Source: Marinilongibacter aquaticus (GTDB lineage Bacteria > Bacteroidota > Bacteroidia > Cytophagales > Spirosomataceae). From it: DNA of 64,000 bases. Positions 26,247 to 35,510 of the stretch are shown here, in pieces. Position numbers and translations under genes: made by a program. The notes beneath the pieces are model-generated. The model saw nothing but the letters and a program-made list of their open reading frames with translations, searched no databases and had not been told where the DNA came from. The DNA lies in the NCBI RefSeq assembly GCF_020149935.1, contig NZ_CP083757.1:2381501-2445500 (forward strand). The letters run 5' to 3'. Each line of letters opens with the position of its first letter. The first letter of the stretch is position 1.

Positions 26247-27592
26247 ACTTTCCTTTTTAGAATATAGTAAGGTACGAGAAAACCAGCAAAAGCGATCAAA
26301 GTACCCCACACATTCATGGTCAGCAGGTCGGCGTATTTACCCTTGCTCAAAAGCCATGTGGATGGCAAAGGGAAAAAGACCAAACAAATACCGGCCAAAA
26401 GGCCGCTGCCTACAGCCAAATAAAAGGAAATTTTGGGAGCATCTATGTACCAGAAAATAAAAACCGGAGCCAAACCCAGTACCATCGTGCCACTAATGGT
26501 TGTGGCCGAAAGCACGGCAGGATTGAAAAACACGGGCAAAGTGCCCAACAAAGCCAATATGGCCATGGTGATTCTTCCTGAGCCGACATTGAGGTTTCTC
26601 CCTTTTAGAATATCCAAATGCACCAATTTGGTGCTCGAGGCAAAGGTAGAATCGATGGTTGAAGCGGCAGAAGCCAGCATGATCAAATTGATGGCCAACA
26701 TCATACTCGTCCCAAAAAGTTTGGAAACCTCGGCCACAACTGGCGTGCCCAGGCCATTCACTTTGCCCAAAATCCCTACAAAACCAAAAAGTAAAATGCA
26801 GGCGATTCCGATAAATCCAGCCGCGAGAAAGGCCTTTCTCGCCTTTACCGGCTCGGAAATAAAACCGCGGTCTGTCATCACGGGATCATGAAAAGGGTAA
26901 CTAATCGACTGCAAAAAAGCTACCAAAAGAAGATTTACACCTTGATCCAACTTCCATGACCCACTCGAAACCAAAGTCTTGACCCCACCCGGAGCAGAGG
27001 GCAAAACGAACGAAAGCACAAACACCAGCAAAACCACGAAAAGCATCATTTGCAGCATATCGGTAAAAAGTGAACTGCGAAAGCCTCCCTTCATCGTGTA
27101 CGCCAAAGTGAGCACGGTGAAAACCAAAATGGCCAAGTAATATTCTCGAGACCCTTGCGGGCCGAAATACTGCCCGATGACTATGCTGTTCGACCAAATT
27201 TCGTTCATCAGACGAAAAGCGATAATCAGCGAAAAAAGGAAAAGTGCCCCACGCCCGTAACGGGTTTCTAAAAAATGATGAATACTCTTGAAACCGCCTT
27301 TTGTGCGAAGGGCGTAAATAATATACGCCGCCACAAAGAAAGAACAGTAATAGGCCGCATAGGCCACTGTGCCCACCAGCCCAAACTGCTGCCCCAGATC
27401 TGCCGCGTTGGTTATGGATTTGGCAAAAAGCCATGAAATTACCAAGCTGCCCGTGAGCATAAAAAGGCTCGGCTCCTTTTCGTTTCGGCTTCCTCTGAAA
27501 AAATCGTTTGCCGATTTGGCCCATGGCGACAGAGCGAACATCAAGCCCGAAAGGCCAAGCATCAAAAGCCACTGAATTGCATTTAAAGACAT
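26243..27592 (-). CDS. Sodium/solute symporter family transporter, arsenosugar cluster
   Basis: A 449-residue inner-membrane protein of the SSS family (LeuT fold) with about 13 hydrophobic segments. Family features include a YTMKGGFRSSLFTDMLQ segment (the conserved GGxxaVxxTDxxQ pattern) and ASAASTIDSTFAS near helix 8, the sodium-site region. It is the first of the five overlapping genes ending with arsS, so its likely cargo is a precursor or product of that pathway (inference). Its start is 58 bases after the stop of the upstream SusD gene, with no terminator or consensus promoter between. Confidence 0.88.
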   Translation of the reverse strand: MSLNAIQWLLMLGLSGLMFALSPWAKSANDFFRGSRNEKEPSLFMLTGSLVISWLFAKSITNAADLGQQFGLVGTVAYAAYYCSFFVAAYIIYALRTKGGFKSIHHFLETRYGRGALFLFSLIIAFRLMNEIWSNSIVIGQYFGPQGSREYYLAILVFTVLTLAYTMKGGFRSSLFTDMLQMMLFVVLLVFVLSFVLPSAPGGVKTLVSSGSWKLDQGVNLLLVAFLQSISYPFHDPVMTDRGFISEPVKARKAFLAAGFIGIACILLFGFVGILGKVNGLGTPVVAEVSKLFGTSMMLAINLIMLASAASTIDSTFASSTKLVHLDILKGRNLNVGSGRITMAILALLGTLPVFFNPAVLSATTISGTMVLGLAPVFIFWYIDAPKISFYLAVGSGLLAGICLVFFPLPSTWLLSKGKYADLLTMNVWGTLIAFAGFLVPYYILKRKV

Positions 27593-27650
27593 AGACCCTA
27601 AATATAGAAGATAGAAAGCCTAAGACCTGAACTCAAAAACGAAACAAGGC

Positions 27651-29102
27651 TCAATCTTGCACATCCCACCACACTTTGGCATTGATACTGTTCCCTTCGG
27701 TTCGCCCAGCAGCTTCTGTGAAATTGGCATTGTTCAAGGCATCTTCTGTAGTGGGATAAGGCAAACGCACGGGAATCAAATCGTTGTTCAAACTGGCTGA
27801 AATGGTTTTTAGAGCTGGGAAACCCGTTCTTCGGTACTCGATCCAACCTTCGTATCCGTTGATGATATTGGCCAACCATTTTTGCGTAATAATTTGTTCC
27901 AATGCACTGGAACTCTGAAAGGCTGCCGGCCCATCGGAAAGGTACGTTTCGGGCATGACCGTATACCAATAGGCAAAGGCATCGCGTACACCTTCTTCAT
28001 ACAAAACCTGCGGGTTGGCCTCTATAAATCCGCGTAAAGCAGCCTCGGCGAGTACAAATTTGGTTTCATAGCTGGTCATGAAATTCGCTTTTACCTTATC
28101 GGCCTCCTCGCGGAAAATAGTACCCGAGAGCGAATAATCTGCCACAGAAATAGAAAGTTGTGATGCATCTGGGCCATTCAGTAAACCGTGATACACATTG
28201 GCATCGGCCCCTGTCGGTCGAAAGTAGGTGGCCATTCGCGGATCATTTAATTTCTTCAATTCTTCTTCAATCGTTTCCGACATAATGAAAAGGCCAAAAT
28301 CGCCAATCCGAGCGGTACTCATTCGAAAATTATTCGGTTGCGAAGCGGTGAAATGGTATACGGCATCCTCGGAAATATCTTGAATGTAATTCCCTTCCGT
28401 ATAAATCGCTTTGATTTTTGCAGACACGTCTTCTTTATCGGCAATCCGAAGCAAGTATTTCAAACGTAGAGAATTCGCAAACTTCTTCCATTTATCCAGA
28501 TCTCCCGAAAACACAATATCGCCATTTAGGGGAATTGCAGACTGGTAAGCCTCCAAAGCTTCGAGCCCATTTTCCAGATTATCCAAAATGCCGTTTTCTG
28601 CAAGATAAATATCCCTTTGGCTGTCGTATTTTGGCCGCACATTCCCCGCTTTTCCTTGCAAAGCCTCGCTGTATGGGACATCTCCGTATAGGTCGGTAAG
28701 TTGGGCGGTGAACAGGGCCTTTAAAATCAATGCCGGGCCTTGGTACACTTTGGCTGCGGGCTCGGTTTCAGATTTCTTGAGCAGGATTTCGTTGTCGCGA
28801 AGATTCTGATACAAAAAGCTCCAAGGATTCCCTCCGTACTGCGATTGGCTCAAACCGTGCCGATCGAACAAATTGAAATCAATGGCGGTGAACAATTGCC
28901 CCAAAAGATTTCCAGCGACAAAGCCTTCATAAGACATGTTGTCGGAATAGTTGAACAAAACCTGACGCAACAGAAACTCGGGCTGCACGTCGACCGGAGC
29001 CGTAGGATTGAGGTTGATTTCTTCAAAATCTTTTGTACAGGATTGCAAACCCAAAAAGAGCAAAACAAAAACTAGGACGAAACGGCTGCTGTTTCTTTTC
29101 AT
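27651..29102 (-). CDS. SusD/RagB-family outer membrane lipoprotein
   Basis: A 483-residue lipoprotein (signal with lipobox LQSC at about residue 20) of the SusD-like-2 group, the surface lid of SusCD nutrient transporters. Recognisable are the TPR-like helices (VYQGPALILKALFTAQLTDL, then YGDVPYSEAL) and the C-terminal EWIEYRRTGFP-type block (GWIEYRRTGFPAL). The start at ATG 29102 follows the SusC stop by 13 bases; a longer form (to 29129) would overlap susC. It pairs with the SusC just upstream. The cargo is unknown; downstream gene content points to arsenic-sugar metabolism rather than a glycan, since no glycoside hydrolase is nearby. Confidence 0.95.
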   Translation of the reverse strand: MKRNSSRFVLVFVLLFLGLQSCTKDFEEINLNPTAPVDVQPEFLLRQVLFNYSDNMSYEGFVAGNLLGQLFTAIDFNLFDRHGLSQSQYGGNPWSFLYQNLRDNEILLKKSETEPAAKVYQGPALILKALFTAQLTDLYGDVPYSEALQGKAGNVRPKYDSQRDIYLAENGILDNLENGLEALEAYQSAIPLNGDIVFSGDLDKWKKFANSLRLKYLLRIADKEDVSAKIKAIYTEGNYIQDISEDAVYHFTASQPNNFRMSTARIGDFGLFIMSETIEEELKKLNDPRMATYFRPTGADANVYHGLLNGPDASQLSISVADYSLSGTIFREEADKVKANFMTSYETKFVLAEAALRGFIEANPQVLYEEGVRDAFAYWYTVMPETYLSDGPAAFQSSSALEQIITQKWLANIINGYEGWIEYRRTGFPALKTISASLNNDLIPVRLPYPTTEDALNNANFTEAAGRTEGNSINAKVWWDVQD

Positions 29103-29115
29103 CATTTTCAATTTT

Positions 29116-32100
29116 TTAAAACGATACACTCAATTTCATACCCAAGCTTCGGGCCGTGGGGTAGGCCATATCTTCCACTCCAGAAAGCACATTTTGCCCT
29201 TGAAAAGCCACTTGTTCGGGATCGAAGTGCTTAATTTTACTGATCGCAAAAATATTTCGCCCCACAAATGAAAGACTCATGCTTTCGATGGCTTTTCCCA
29301 GCCATTTTTCGGGTAGGCGATACGCTAAAGAAACCGACCGCAATTTGACATACGATGCATCTAAAGTGTTGTTCTCTTCGTGGTTGCGGTCGTAGTATTG
29401 GCGATAATACGATTCGGCAGAAATGGCCTGCGTATTTTTCTGATATACCGGATTTTCAACTGAACCCACATTGACCACGCCATCGGCAATTATCCCGGCC
29501 TCTGGCCTATAAGCCGTTTCCTCCAATTGGCCCGCAACACCCGCCAAGGCCTGTGTGCGTGACACAATTTGCCCGCCTTGACGCCAATCCACAACAAAAT
29601 TGAGATTCCAGTTTTTATACTTCAATTCATTGACAAAACCCGCCATGAATTTCGGATTGTAATTGCCCAACTTTATCAAATTGTTGTCTGCAATGTAATT
29701 TCCATCGGCATTGAGAATAAATTGGCCGGCCTCATTTTTCAAATAACCCGTCCCGTACATGTCGCCAAGTCGCCCACCTTTTTTCACCTGATACCATACC
29801 GTTTGATTCACGTTGTCGTACACGCGATTATAGGCTAAAGTCACCGTTTCAATGCCATCGGGAATAGATTGCAACACACTTTTGTACGTGCTAAAATTCA
29901 GTCCTAATGTCCAATTCAGCTTTTTTTGCTGGTATAAAGTATAGAAAACCGTCGCTTCGAAACCCGAATTTCGAATTCTTCCGCCATTGACATTTTGCTG
30001 CGTATACCCCGAAGACTCCGCAATGGGCATAGAGATAATCTGATTGCGGCTGAGCGAATTGAAATAAGTGAGATCCAATTTCAATTTATCATTGAAAGCC
30101 CGAATGTCGGCCCCAAATTCTTCAGACGAAATGCGTTCGGGCAGAAGGTTGGCATTGGGTATACTTTTTTGATCGGTAAATGTGGGCAAACCGCCAACGG
30201 GCGTTCCAGGAACAAAAAAGCCGGTGGTCTGGAAAGGATTCGTGTCATTGCCCACTTCGGCATAACTTGCTCTTAATTTCAAGAAAGAGAGATTGGGCGG
30301 TAATCTGAAAAGCTCGCTGAGCACAAATGCTCCCGAAACCGAAGGATAGAAAAACGAGGTGTTTTTTGTGGATGCTGGTGAAGCCAAAGCACTGCTCCAA
30401 TCGTTTCTTCCCGAAAGCTCGAGGAACAGATATTCGCCCAAACTAAACTTGGCCAAACCATACAAGCTGTTTATTCTTTTGATACCCACATTTTGGAAAT
30501 AAGCCAAAGGCGAAGCCCCGTTCGCCAAAGAGAAAACCCCAGGCTGGGCCAAAGTGAGCACTTGATTTTGCGTCATTTCCGCCGATTGATCCATGCGGTT
30601 TCCGCCAAGAGAAAAGTCCAAACCGTATTGCGAAAATTGCTTGCCGTAGTTCAATAAGAAATCGGTATTTATTTCATGGAAATTGATTTCCTGCTCGGCA
30701 TAAGCTCCGTTTTTAAACCTGTTCGAACTGAAGGCTCTTCGGAAGGCCCGCCTTTCAATTTGGCTATCGACACCCGATCGCACTTGCAAAGAAAGCTCTG
30801 GCGTAAAGGCATATCGGGCCAGCAAATTCCCAAAAATACGATTCCTGTTGAACGAATTCCTGTTTTCGTATAGTGTAAAATACGGATTGTCGAAATACGT
30901 ATAGTTGTAAGAATATTGCTGTACATCTTTCAATCCCGGCTGCCACATGTCTTTCATTGGATTGATATCTGTTTGCCTTCCCAGCCATGCCACCAAAGCA
31001 TAATTGATGTTCTCTGATCCGTATTTTGTAGCCGGACGGTTTCCACTTTTCGATTGCACATAATTCACATTCGAAACCACTGTCAATTGTTTCAAAGGGT
31101 TGAAAGTCATTGACGCGTTCAAAGTATTCCGCCCCAAATTCACACCCGGAATGAATGATTTACTATCCAGGTTGGTCAAGCCTAGGCGGTAATGGCCCAT
31201 TTCGTTACCCCCAGAAAAAGCCAAACTGTTGATGGCCGAATGCCCCGTTTGGTAAAAATTTTTGAGGTTATCCGGATGCGATACGAAGGGGGTTGGTGTA
31301 ATCGGCAAATTGCTGTACACACGCGTATCGCCCGCCCGAACAACTTGGCCATCCGGCAAACTTACCGGACTGTCGTATTGTGGGATAAGCAACCCTGCAT
31401 CCAATTTAGGGCCATAACTGTAGGTGATGTTGTCGTTTATTCCGCCGCCCAATCCATCTTTGTATTCAAACTGACCATTATTCCCTTGCCCGTAAAGGTT
31501 TTGAAATTTGGGCAAACGAAAAGGCTTATCGACGTAAAATGTCGAATTGTATTCTACGCCAATTCCGTTTCTTTCCCCTCCTTTTTTGGTTTGAATCAGC
31601 ACCACCCCGTTGGCTGCCCGCGTACCGTACAAAGCTGCGGCCGTTGGCCCTTTCAACACTGTGACATTGGCGATATCGTCTGGATTTACATCCATGGCCC
31701 CGTTTCCGAAATCCACTTCCTGAAATCCCTCGGCCGCATCGTTGGTAATATTTACCGTTGTGTTGTTGTTGATGGGCGTGCCATCCACCACAAAAAGCGG
31801 ATTGTTATTTGTGAAAGAGCTCTCTCCCCGGATCGTGATTTTGGTCGTACTCCCTACACCAGTAGAACCCATATTCACCGTAAGCCCGGCCACTCGCCCG
31901 CCGAGGTTGTCGAGCAAATTGGTTGATTTTATATCCGAAAAAGCCAGACCATTAATGGATTGCACCGCGTAGCCCAGATTTTTGCTTTCTCGCTCCAAGC
32001 CTAAAGCCGTAACCACAATTTCTTGAAGGGCCTCGTTTTGCCGCAGTGCAATGGAATAATCCGAGCGGTTCGCGTTTACTTCAACTATTTGGCTTTCGTA

Positions 32101-32331
32101 ACCCACCATACTGACTGTAAAGCGTTTCACTTCGCTGGAAATCAGTATCGAAAAACGGCCTTCTGCATCGGTAAAAGTGCCTTTGCTTTTCCCCGCAACG
32201 GTCATTACAATATTGGCCCCAGAAAGGCTTTCGTTTGTGGCGGCATCGTACACTCGCCCTTCAATCGGACGCTCTTGGGCTTGCAACTGAAGCCAGCAAA
32301 AAAGCAGTAGAAAAGGTAGTTTTCGCAACAT
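29116..32331 (-). CDS. SusC/RagA-family TonB-linked outer membrane transporter
   Basis: A 1071-residue TonB-dependent transporter. After a signal peptide (LPFLLLFCWLQLQAQ) comes a carboxypeptidase-D-like domain (IEGRVYDAATNESLSGANIV), then the plug with LQEIVVTALGL and LFVVDGTPINNN, the marker VLKGPTAAALYGTRAANGV, and a large beta-barrel ending in LGMKLSVSF. It forms the pore of a SusCD pair with the following gene. No extracytoplasmic sigma/anti-sigma or hybrid two-component regulator is adjacent, and no TonB-dependent signalling domain is seen. It may start a transcription unit that continues into the arsenosugar genes. Confidence 0.96.
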   Translation of the reverse strand: MLRKLPFLLLFCWLQLQAQERPIEGRVYDAATNESLSGANIVMTVAGKSKGTFTDAEGRFSILISSEVKRFTVSMVGYESQIVEVNANRSDYSIALRQNEALQEIVVTALGLERESKNLGYAVQSINGLAFSDIKSTNLLDNLGGRVAGLTVNMGSTGVGSTTKITIRGESSFTNNNPLFVVDGTPINNNTTVNITNDAAEGFQEVDFGNGAMDVNPDDIANVTVLKGPTAAALYGTRAANGVVLIQTKKGGERNGIGVEYNSTFYVDKPFRLPKFQNLYGQGNNGQFEYKDGLGGGINDNITYSYGPKLDAGLLIPQYDSPVSLPDGQVVRAGDTRVYSNLPITPTPFVSHPDNLKNFYQTGHSAINSLAFSGGNEMGHYRLGLTNLDSKSFIPGVNLGRNTLNASMTFNPLKQLTVVSNVNYVQSKSGNRPATKYGSENINYALVAWLGRQTDINPMKDMWQPGLKDVQQYSYNYTYFDNPYFTLYENRNSFNRNRIFGNLLARYAFTPELSLQVRSGVDSQIERRAFRRAFSSNRFKNGAYAEQEINFHEINTDFLLNYGKQFSQYGLDFSLGGNRMDQSAEMTQNQVLTLAQPGVFSLANGASPLAYFQNVGIKRINSLYGLAKFSLGEYLFLELSGRNDWSSALASPASTKNTSFFYPSVSGAFVLSELFRLPPNLSFLKLRASYAEVGNDTNPFQTTGFFVPGTPVGGLPTFTDQKSIPNANLLPERISSEEFGADIRAFNDKLKLDLTYFNSLSRNQIISMPIAESSGYTQQNVNGGRIRNSGFEATVFYTLYQQKKLNWTLGLNFSTYKSVLQSIPDGIETVTLAYNRVYDNVNQTVWYQVKKGGRLGDMYGTGYLKNEAGQFILNADGNYIADNNLIKLGNYNPKFMAGFVNELKYKNWNLNFVVDWRQGGQIVSRTQALAGVAGQLEETAYRPEAGIIADGVVNVGSVENPVYQKNTQAISAESYYRQYYDRNHEENNTLDASYVKLRSVSLAYRLPEKWLGKAIESMSLSFVGRNIFAISKIKHFDPEQVAFQGQNVLSGVEDMAYPTARSLGMKLSVSF

Positions 32332-32398
32332 GCACTTAAAAGGATTGATCAGTTATGCCCTAATTACGAAGAATCTTTCTACCCGGATCGAAAAGCTT

Positions 32399-32428
32399 AA
32401 AAATAAAAAAGCGTACAACCGCTTACGC
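32399..32428 (-). terminator. Putative terminator after the DUF4382 gene
   Basis: On the minus strand GCGTA pairs with TACGC around an 8-base loop and is followed by a T-rich run (TTTTTTATTTTT). It lies 33 bases after the DUF4382 stop and 68 bases upstream of the susC start, separating the two transcription units. The stem is short, so strength is uncertain. Confidence 0.5.
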
Positions 32429-32460
32429 AGCTGCACGCCTTCGCTATCAGAAACCTTAAT

Positions 32461-33426
32461 TTACAAATTCAATACGCCATCCAATTTGACGCTAAAGTCC
32501 ACTTCAACAGAAGCTCCGGCATCTACTTGCACACTGTTTAAATCCAAGGCACTTTCAAGTTCAAGCAAGGTATTAAACCAGGCTCCTGTACCTTCCTTCT
32601 GTTCGGGTTTGGCACACACTATCTCGTACTCACCTTCGGGTAAAAAGGCCAAAGTGTAATTTCCGTTGGCATCGACTTTTGCCGAAGTCACGGCATGTTT
32701 ATACATCACTTCGGCATTACCGTTGGTTTCGGTAGCGGCATCGAACTCGCCCTTCTCGTACGCATACACTACTAGGTTCGATCCGGCATTGAGCATATTG
32801 TCTACTTTCCCACTGATATTTCCGCAGGCCAATTTATTTTCCACGCGAATGGCCGATTGCAAATCACCTTTATTCACAAAGGCGTAACCGTTGGCTTTGG
32901 TTTTAATGGATTTTCTCAGATCGAAATCGAAAATCAACTCGGTGTTTTCGGCTTCTCTGATCTCAAAATCCTTGGATTGTAAATTCAGCTCTATTGTGCC
33001 GTTCCCTTCCAATTCCAAGTCCTTCGTTGTACCGTCTTCCATTTCGATATAACATCCAGAAGCACCGCCGTTTGTACTTGTTTGGCTATCCAGCACCAAA
33101 GTGATGTCTGAATACGAACCTACGGCCACATCTTGTGAGCCCAAATCCAATGACGTTCCATTCTGCAAATCGAGCACATTGATTGTTTGAGGCCCCTGAA
33201 AACCCTCAAACGTCTCTCCATCCACACGAATTTCGGAAATGGTTACAAAAACGGCCTTTACGCTGGCTTGGTCAATTGGAGCATCGGTAATGCTCATTTT
33301 CAAAGAACCTTTCGCTGCATTGGGGTCATTGATATTGCCATCAGGGCCAGAAGCCTGATCTTCGCAGGCAAAATTAAGGCTGGCCAAACTTACAAAGGCA
33401 AACACCCACATCCACATTCTTTTCAT
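32461..33426 (-). CDS. DUF4382 domain lipoprotein
   Basis: A 321-residue predicted lipoprotein (lipobox near LNFAC at residue 20). The first half is a DUF4382 domain: GSLKMSITDAPIDQASVKAV and FVTISEIRVDG, a form common in Bacteroidota and archaea. The second half has a carboxypeptidase-regulatory-like fold with NGNYTLAFLPEGEYEIVC. Rich in acidic residues. The function is unknown. The start at 33426 is chosen because it gives the signal peptide MKRMWMWVFAFVSLASL; the longer frame upstream has no such features. Confidence 0.85.
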   Translation of the reverse strand: MKRMWMWVFAFVSLASLNFACEDQASGPDGNINDPNAAKGSLKMSITDAPIDQASVKAVFVTISEIRVDGETFEGFQGPQTINVLDLQNGTSLDLGSQDVAVGSYSDITLVLDSQTSTNGGASGCYIEMEDGTTKDLELEGNGTIELNLQSKDFEIREAENTELIFDFDLRKSIKTKANGYAFVNKGDLQSAIRVENKLACGNISGKVDNMLNAGSNLVVYAYEKGEFDAATETNGNAEVMYKHAVTSAKVDANGNYTLAFLPEGEYEIVCAKPEQKEGTGAWFNTLLELESALDLNSVQVDAGASVEVDFSVKLDGVLNL

Positions 33427-33576
33427 CTTTACAATTTTTAGGTTATCAATCAAAAACACGTATACGTCGTCTATACATTTCATTTTAGTGTTCAAAACCG
33501 TTCGGGAAAATAATTGTGCCGCAGTGGCTAAAATGCGTATAGGCATTCATCGAGGAAAATAGTTTCCCAATATGGG

Positions 33577-33615
33577 GAAATAAGAAAAGTCAGCACCTCA
33601 AATGAAGTACTGACT
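33577..33615 (-). terminator. Intrinsic terminator of the ferritin-like gene pair
   Basis: On the minus strand a 12-pair stem (AGTCAGTACTTC / GAGGTGCTGACT) with an ATTT loop includes two G-U pairs that only form on this strand, and is followed by TTTCTTATTT. It lies 42 bases after the stop at 33658. The strand-specific G-U pairs support its direction. Confidence 0.8.
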
Positions 33616-33657
33616 TCGTATTCACAACCTTTACTATTATTACTTTCCCTTATTCGT

Positions 33658-34488
33658 TTACGATACAATGAAGAGACTGGCAATAGCTACCGCATCGTCT
33701 CCACTCAATGCCTCATCGTAGGCCTCTGAAGAAGCCTCCATAGTGAACGGACTTCCAGAACCCAAGCTGGTCAAATCCACTCCACCTTGCATATAATTCT
33801 CTTCGCCATTGTATACCGCTTGCGTAGCTTCTGGCATGCCAGCCCCACGCTCCATTCCGGTGATCCAACCTTTCAAACCGCGAATTCTTCGGATTTCCGA
33901 CGCATGGCGAGCCTCTACAGAGTGAATTTGCAAAGCAGGTGTAATGTACGGTGTCCCGATCAAATTGCCCGCTTGCCCTTTATAGGCCCGAACACCTGTA
34001 TCTTCAAAGGCTTGTGCCAAAGCCAACAATTGGGCATAGGCCGTATCCATACCCACGCCGTTTTCGTTGAATGGATCGAAAGCTCCACCCACCGTAAAAT
34101 CGAATGTGGGCTTGCTCACAGGCGTAACACCTGCCGCAGTAAGACCGGCGACCAAGAAATCGACATGAGCTTGTTCGTGTTTCGAAATTTGCATATATGC
34201 TTTTTCTGCACGACTTCCTGAAGGGATTACTCCCGATTGAAGAGCCAAGTCATAAAACTCGTCTTCGAGGTATTCTAAAGTCAGGGCCAATTGAAGAGCA
34301 GAAACTGCATCTTTGGGCGAACGAGCCTGAGCCTTCTTTGGAGCTACAGCCAAACCCAGTGGCAATGCCGACATCGCCAAGTTTTTCCCGATATCACCAA
34401 AAGAACCAAAAAGTTCGCGACGAGAAGCTCGCTTGTCTTCCTGAATATTTTCTGTACTGAATTGATTTAAAAACTTTATGATATTCAT
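33658..34488 (-). CDS. Tat-exported ferritin-like domain protein (first of pair by position)
   Basis: A 276-residue protein with a ferritin-like four-helix bundle. Candidate di-iron ligands fall in the pattern E...ExxH twice: LEYLEDEFYDLAL, ISKHEQAHVDFLVAG, AFEDTGVRAYKG and SVEARHASEIRRIRG. The N-terminus has RRELFGSFGDIG followed by a hydrophobic stretch and AQA, a probable twin-arginine signal, fitting a protein folded with metal before export. It resembles the desiccation-related ferritin-like group. It follows a related gene by 21 bases and is probably co-transcribed with it. Protection against iron or oxidative stress outside the cytoplasm is inference. Confidence 0.88.
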   Translation of the reverse strand: MNIIKFLNQFSTENIQEDKRASRRELFGSFGDIGKNLAMSALPLGLAVAPKKAQARSPKDAVSALQLALTLEYLEDEFYDLALQSGVIPSGSRAEKAYMQISKHEQAHVDFLVAGLTAAGVTPVSKPTFDFTVGGAFDPFNENGVGMDTAYAQLLALAQAFEDTGVRAYKGQAGNLIGTPYITPALQIHSVEARHASEIRRIRGLKGWITGMERGAGMPEATQAVYNGEENYMQGGVDLTSLGSGSPFTMEASSEAYDEALSGDDAVAIASLFIVS

Positions 34489-34509
34489 AATTGTAATGCT
34501 TTTTAAGGA

Positions 34510-35238
34510 TTAAGGTAATTTGTTGGCTGTAAACTCGGTTTTCACAAAACCTGTGCCTGCCACAGCCGCTAGAATAACCGAAGGGGCAAGTGCTTGATCC
34601 AAGCCGTTGCCGTCAACCACGTCATCGCCCGAGAAATCGGCAGAATCTGGATTCAACAAAGAGCGAATAGCCGAGGCATGTCTCGCTTCAACAGAAACAA
34701 TCTTGCCCGCAATCAAAAGATAATCGGCATTGGTGATCAGGTAACCGGCACCATTGTACGCAGCCACACCTGTATCTTCCAAAACCTTGGCTGTGCCCAA
34801 AACCTGTGCACGGTCGCTGAAATCCAATCCACCGTAATCGAATTCCAATTCAGGAGTAATCAAGTCCGTATCGCCAGAGGTAGCGGCCGTCAAAGCGGCT
34901 TTGAAAAATTCTCTGTGATTCACCTCGTGATTGTACAGGTCGGTCAACACTTGTTTTTCGTCATCCGAAATGCCCGAGTAAAATGAATTCACCACTTTGG
35001 TGTAGAAGTCGGCCTCCAATTGTTCCAAAGCGTAAGCGTAGTTGAGCACGCCCAAGTCGCCTTCGCCCAAATCGAACGGCGTTTCCGGATCAGGATCGGG
35101 AGTTGGCATGTCGTTGTTATCGTCTTTACAGGCCGCCAAAACACCTGCAGAAGCTAGGGTAAGTCCACTTATTTTCAAAAACTGGCGACGGTTTTTAAAC
35201 CCACCAGCATAATGAACTTTTACTGATTGCTTTTTCAT
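34510..35238 (-). CDS. Tat-exported ferritin-like lipoprotein (second of pair)
   Basis: A 242-residue ferritin-like protein with a clear Tat motif NRRQFLKISGLTLASAG and a lipobox (LAACK), so it is probably a Tat lipoprotein at the membrane. The helices carry LEQLEADFYTKVV, NHEVNHREFFKAAL, VLEDTGVAAYNG and SVEARHASAIRSLL, the same spacing of Glu and ExxH ligands as in its neighbour. The two proteins are distant paralogues and an apparent two-gene operon. An 8-base element shared with the fasciclin gene promoter region lies 35 bases upstream of the start. Confidence 0.9.
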   Translation of the reverse strand: MKKQSVKVHYAGGFKNRRQFLKISGLTLASAGVLAACKDDNNDMPTPDPDPETPFDLGEGDLGVLNYAYALEQLEADFYTKVVNSFYSGISDDEKQVLTDLYNHEVNHREFFKAALTAATSGDTDLITPELEFDYGGLDFSDRAQVLGTAKVLEDTGVAAYNGAGYLITNADYLLIAGKIVSVEARHASAIRSLLNPDSADFSGDDVVDGNGLDQALAPSVILAAVAGTGFVKTEFTANKLP

Positions 35239-35272
35239 AGAATTGGATTTTGAATTAAAAGTTAAACTGGGG

Positions 35273-35302
35273 TATGTACGTGAAGACTTGAGAAAAAAGA
35301 TC
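35273..35302 (-). promoter_or_regulatory. Candidate alternative sigma-factor promoter of the ferritin-like operon
   Basis: On the minus strand GATC (35299-35302) is followed after 18 bases by CGTACATA (35273-35280), 34 bases upstream of the start. The same CGTACATA with GATC 17 bases upstream lies before the fasciclin gene 3 kb away. It is not the primary TAnnTTTG type; the nearby ECF sigma gene is an obvious candidate to read it (inference). Chance sharing is possible for two sites. Confidence 0.35.
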
Positions 35303-35510
35303 GATGGAAGAATAAAATTACAGGTGTATTGCTCGAAACAAACAAATTAACACACTAATAACAAGCACATTACAAAAGGAAATATTTTAATCCATCTCTA
35401 CACATTTCGCAAAGAAGTGATTTTAATCTACCTGAAAGAATTGCCTCGACGCTCTGTTTTGAACTTTATTTTCGTGGGGTTCGAGAGAAATGAAGCAGGC
35501 CTTATCCCAC

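Noticed and set aside
26247-26309. ATG-initiated longer form of the phosphoesterase-like gene
   Set aside because: It lies wholly within the symporter coding sequence; GTG at 26246 overlapping the symporter stop is a normal coupled start.
31192-31926. 244-codon plus-strand frame inside the first susC
   Set aside because: Antisense shadow of the SusC plug domain, which is clearly coding on the other strand.
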